From Clostridia bacterium (lineage in GTDB: Bacteria; Bacillota; Clostridia; Christensenellales; UBA3700): a stretch of DNA of 5,295 nucleotides. The notes beneath the pieces were generated by a model, which made no database searches, had not been told where the DNA came from, and saw only the letters and a list, made by a program, of their open reading frames with translations. Shown here piece after piece: positions 4,203 through 5,295 of this stretch. The stretch lies in the NCBI GenBank assembly GCA_900772745.1, contig CAAGRV010000149.1, forward strand, positions 1 to 5,295. The letters run 5' to 3'. A program made the position numbers and the translations under genes. Each line of letters begins with the position of its first letter. The stretch's first letter is position 1.

Positions 4203-4246
4203 ACAAAACATTGCATATTTTCGATATTTTTACCCAACATAGTGGT

Positions 4247-4954
4247 ATGTTGATAGTATTTGTAAGAGCCGTACTAATATATTTTTTCTTGCTCATCGCC
4301 ATGCGACTTATGGGCAAAAAACAACTGGGCGAATTGCAACCATTCGAGTTCGCTATATCGCTAGTTGTCGCCGAACTTGCGTGCATACCTATGTCCGATA
4401 CCCAAGTGCCAATCGTATACGGACTTGTTCCGATTTTTACATTGCTGATTCTCGAATATGTCATCACCAAGATTGTAAAGCACTCTGTCAAAATGCGCAA
4501 ACTCATCAACGGCAAACCCGTCATAGTCATCAATCCCCAAGGCATTGACTACGACGCAATATCCAGCCTTGATATGACCATACACGACATTCTCGAAGCA
4601 ATCCGCTCCAAGTCATATCTTACGCCTGCCGACATTCATTTTGCAATCGTCGAAACCAACGGCAACGTGTCCGTTATCCCAAAATCCGCCTCTGCTCCCG
4701 CTACTCTTGGCGACCTGAGCATTGACAAGCCCCAACCTATCATACCATTCACGCTGATATGCGAAGGCAAAAAACTGCAAAACAATATTGACGAGTCGGG
4801 ACTGCCGTCAAATGTGATAGACAACCTACTAGCGCACCACCAACTTCGCCAAAAAGACGTGTTGTTGCTCTCCGTCACCACCGACGACGAGTATTATCTC
4901 CAACCTATACACGCTCCATATATCGTGGGCAACCTAAGCGAGGTAACACAATGA
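4247..4954 (+). CDS. yetF: YetF-type DUF421 membrane protein
   Basis: The product has 235 residues. Three N-terminal membrane segments (about 3-20, 33-48, 58-76) precede a cytoplasmic C-terminal domain. Family landmarks are RLMGKKQLGELQPFEF (20-35), AELACIPM (42-49), INGKPVIVI (87-95), and the conserved ETNGNVSVIPK (136-146). DUF421 proteins are widespread in spore-forming Firmicutes, and relatives (YetF/YdfS and the '2Duf' protein) are linked to spore membrane properties and heat resistance. The biochemical activity is not established. The ATG at 4247 gives the usual family N-terminus (MLIVFVRAVLIYF). A TTG at 4196 would add 17 residues not typical of the family. The ribosome site is weak for both. 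The gene overlaps the DUF4363 gene by the ATGA at 4951-4954, indicating an operon with translational coupling. Confidence 0.85.
   Translation: MLIVFVRAVLIYFFLLIAMRLMGKKQLGELQPFEFAISLVVAELACIPMSDTQVPIVYGLVPIFTLLILEYVITKIVKHSVKMRKLINGKPVIVINPQGIDYDAISSLDMTIHDILEAIRSKSYLTPADIHFAIVETNGNVSVIPKSASAPATLGDLSIDKPQPIIPFTLICEGKKLQNNIDESGLPSNVIDNLLAHHQLRQKDVLLLSVTTDDEYYLQPIHAPYIVGNLSEVTQ
4940..4946 (+). promoter_or_regulatory. Ribosome binding site of the DUF4363 gene inside the end of yetF
   Basis: GAGGTAA lies within the last yetF codons, about 7 nt after GAGG to the ATG at 4951. It supports this start and, with the 4-bp overlap, a coupled start-stop arrangement. Confidence 0.7.
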
Positions 4955-5295
4955 AAAAACTCATACTCATAGTATCCATATTGTTGATTATTGTAGTGGC
5001 GGGCACAATCGAGCAAATCCATATATGCAAAACATTGGACGAGCTCGAACAACGTGCTGACGAGATTTACTCTTTACTCACTGCCGGCAACTATTCCGAC
5101 GCTCTTCAATCAACTTATGAACTTTCTTCTTGGTGGGAGAGCGAGCGTGACCAGCTAGAATTTTTGTGTCCCAACACGGACATAAAAGAAATCTATCGAG
5201 AAATTGGCGAGCTCATTGGATCTCAATTTGCCCAAATGTATGACGACTCAATCACCCGTGCCACCGGCTCAAAAGAACACTCTGCGATCACCTCC
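4951..5295 (+). CDS. DUF4363 family protein, 3' end cut by the window
   Basis: 115 codons are visible and no stop is reached. The protein starts MKKLILIVSILLIIVVAG, a single N-terminal membrane anchor or uncleaved signal, followed by a mostly helical soluble domain. The segment ELSSWWESERDQLEFL (about 67-82), followed by an acidic 'DIKEIYREIGEL' helix, fits DUF4363, whose members carry a conserved W in this position and are typically about 120-130 residues. The gene is therefore nearly complete here. DUF4363 genes are commonly found directly after DUF421 (yetF-type) genes in Clostridia, and the 4-bp overlap here agrees. The two products probably act together in the membrane, with this protein on the outer face. 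The function is unknown. Confidence 0.75.
   Translation, partial: MKKLILIVSILLIIVVAGTIEQIHICKTLDELEQRADEIYSLLTAGNYSDALQSTYELSSWWESERDQLEFLCPNTDIKEIYREIGELIGSQFAQMYDDSITRATGSKEHSAITS

Noticed and set aside
4196..4246. TTG at 4196 as start of yetF
   Set aside because: It has no ribosome site and adds 17 residues outside the family's usual N-terminus, although the predicted transcript would include it, so it is not fully excluded.
1..5295. CRISPR array, tRNA or rRNA gene
   Set aside because: No regularly spaced direct repeats with unique spacers, no cloverleaf with a TTC arm and no rRNA-like segments were found on either strand.

Overview
The window looks like a low-GC Firmicutes (Clostridia-type) chromosome, probably from an uncultured gut lineage. 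The signs are strong AAAGGAG-type ribosome sites, intrinsic terminators with U-tracts, a SpoVB-family flippase, a tetrahydrofolate (THF) riboswitch in front of a folT-like ECF transporter gene, a YetF (DUF421)/DUF4363 gene pair, and a BspA-type leucine-rich-repeat surface lipoprotein. The lineage is inferred from gene content only; there is no rRNA or other marker gene.

Left part (1-1200): the first 31 codons of a tyrosine recombinase (integrase) run off the left edge on the minus strand. Two intrinsic terminators separate it from an upstream minus-strand gene (260-1078). That gene encodes a lipoprotein with a short repeat linker, two Cys/His zinc-ribbon-like repeats and only two BspA-type LRR units. 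Its promoter has consensus -35 and -10 boxes, but a run of nine G lies inside a 19-bp spacer, the architecture of a phase-variable promoter. A cre-like palindrome sits at the expected transcription start, and a 9-bp inverted repeat spans most of the leader.

Middle (1200-1510): this stretch has no gene. It contains a 14-bp perfect palindrome and a roughly 150-bp GC-rich, hairpin-rich, MITE/REP-like repeat.

Centre (1508-3358): a small LysM protein with no signal peptide (minus) and a SpoVB-family flippase (plus) diverge from a 33-bp gap. The gap carries a perfect 10-bp inverted repeat with a TATAAT box in each arm. Neither gene has a convincing Shine-Dalgarno (SD) sequence.

Right (3323-5295): the flippase gene converges on the folT-like gene, and the shared hairpin contains the flippase stop codon. 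The folT leader holds a complete THF aptamer. Its 3' strand can alternatively pair with a segment just ahead of a hairpin that buries the folT ribosome site and ends in U8, so a full OFF-switch can be read from the sequence. The folT promoter overlaps an extended -10 promoter facing yetF, forming a bidirectional promoter. yetF overlaps the start of a DUF4363 gene by 4 bp, and that gene runs off the right edge.

Most genes concern the cell envelope: surface lipoprotein, LysM protein, lipid-linked-precursor flippase and YetF membrane protein. The exception is folate uptake. The observations most worth testing are the G9 promoter and the two compact divergent promoters.
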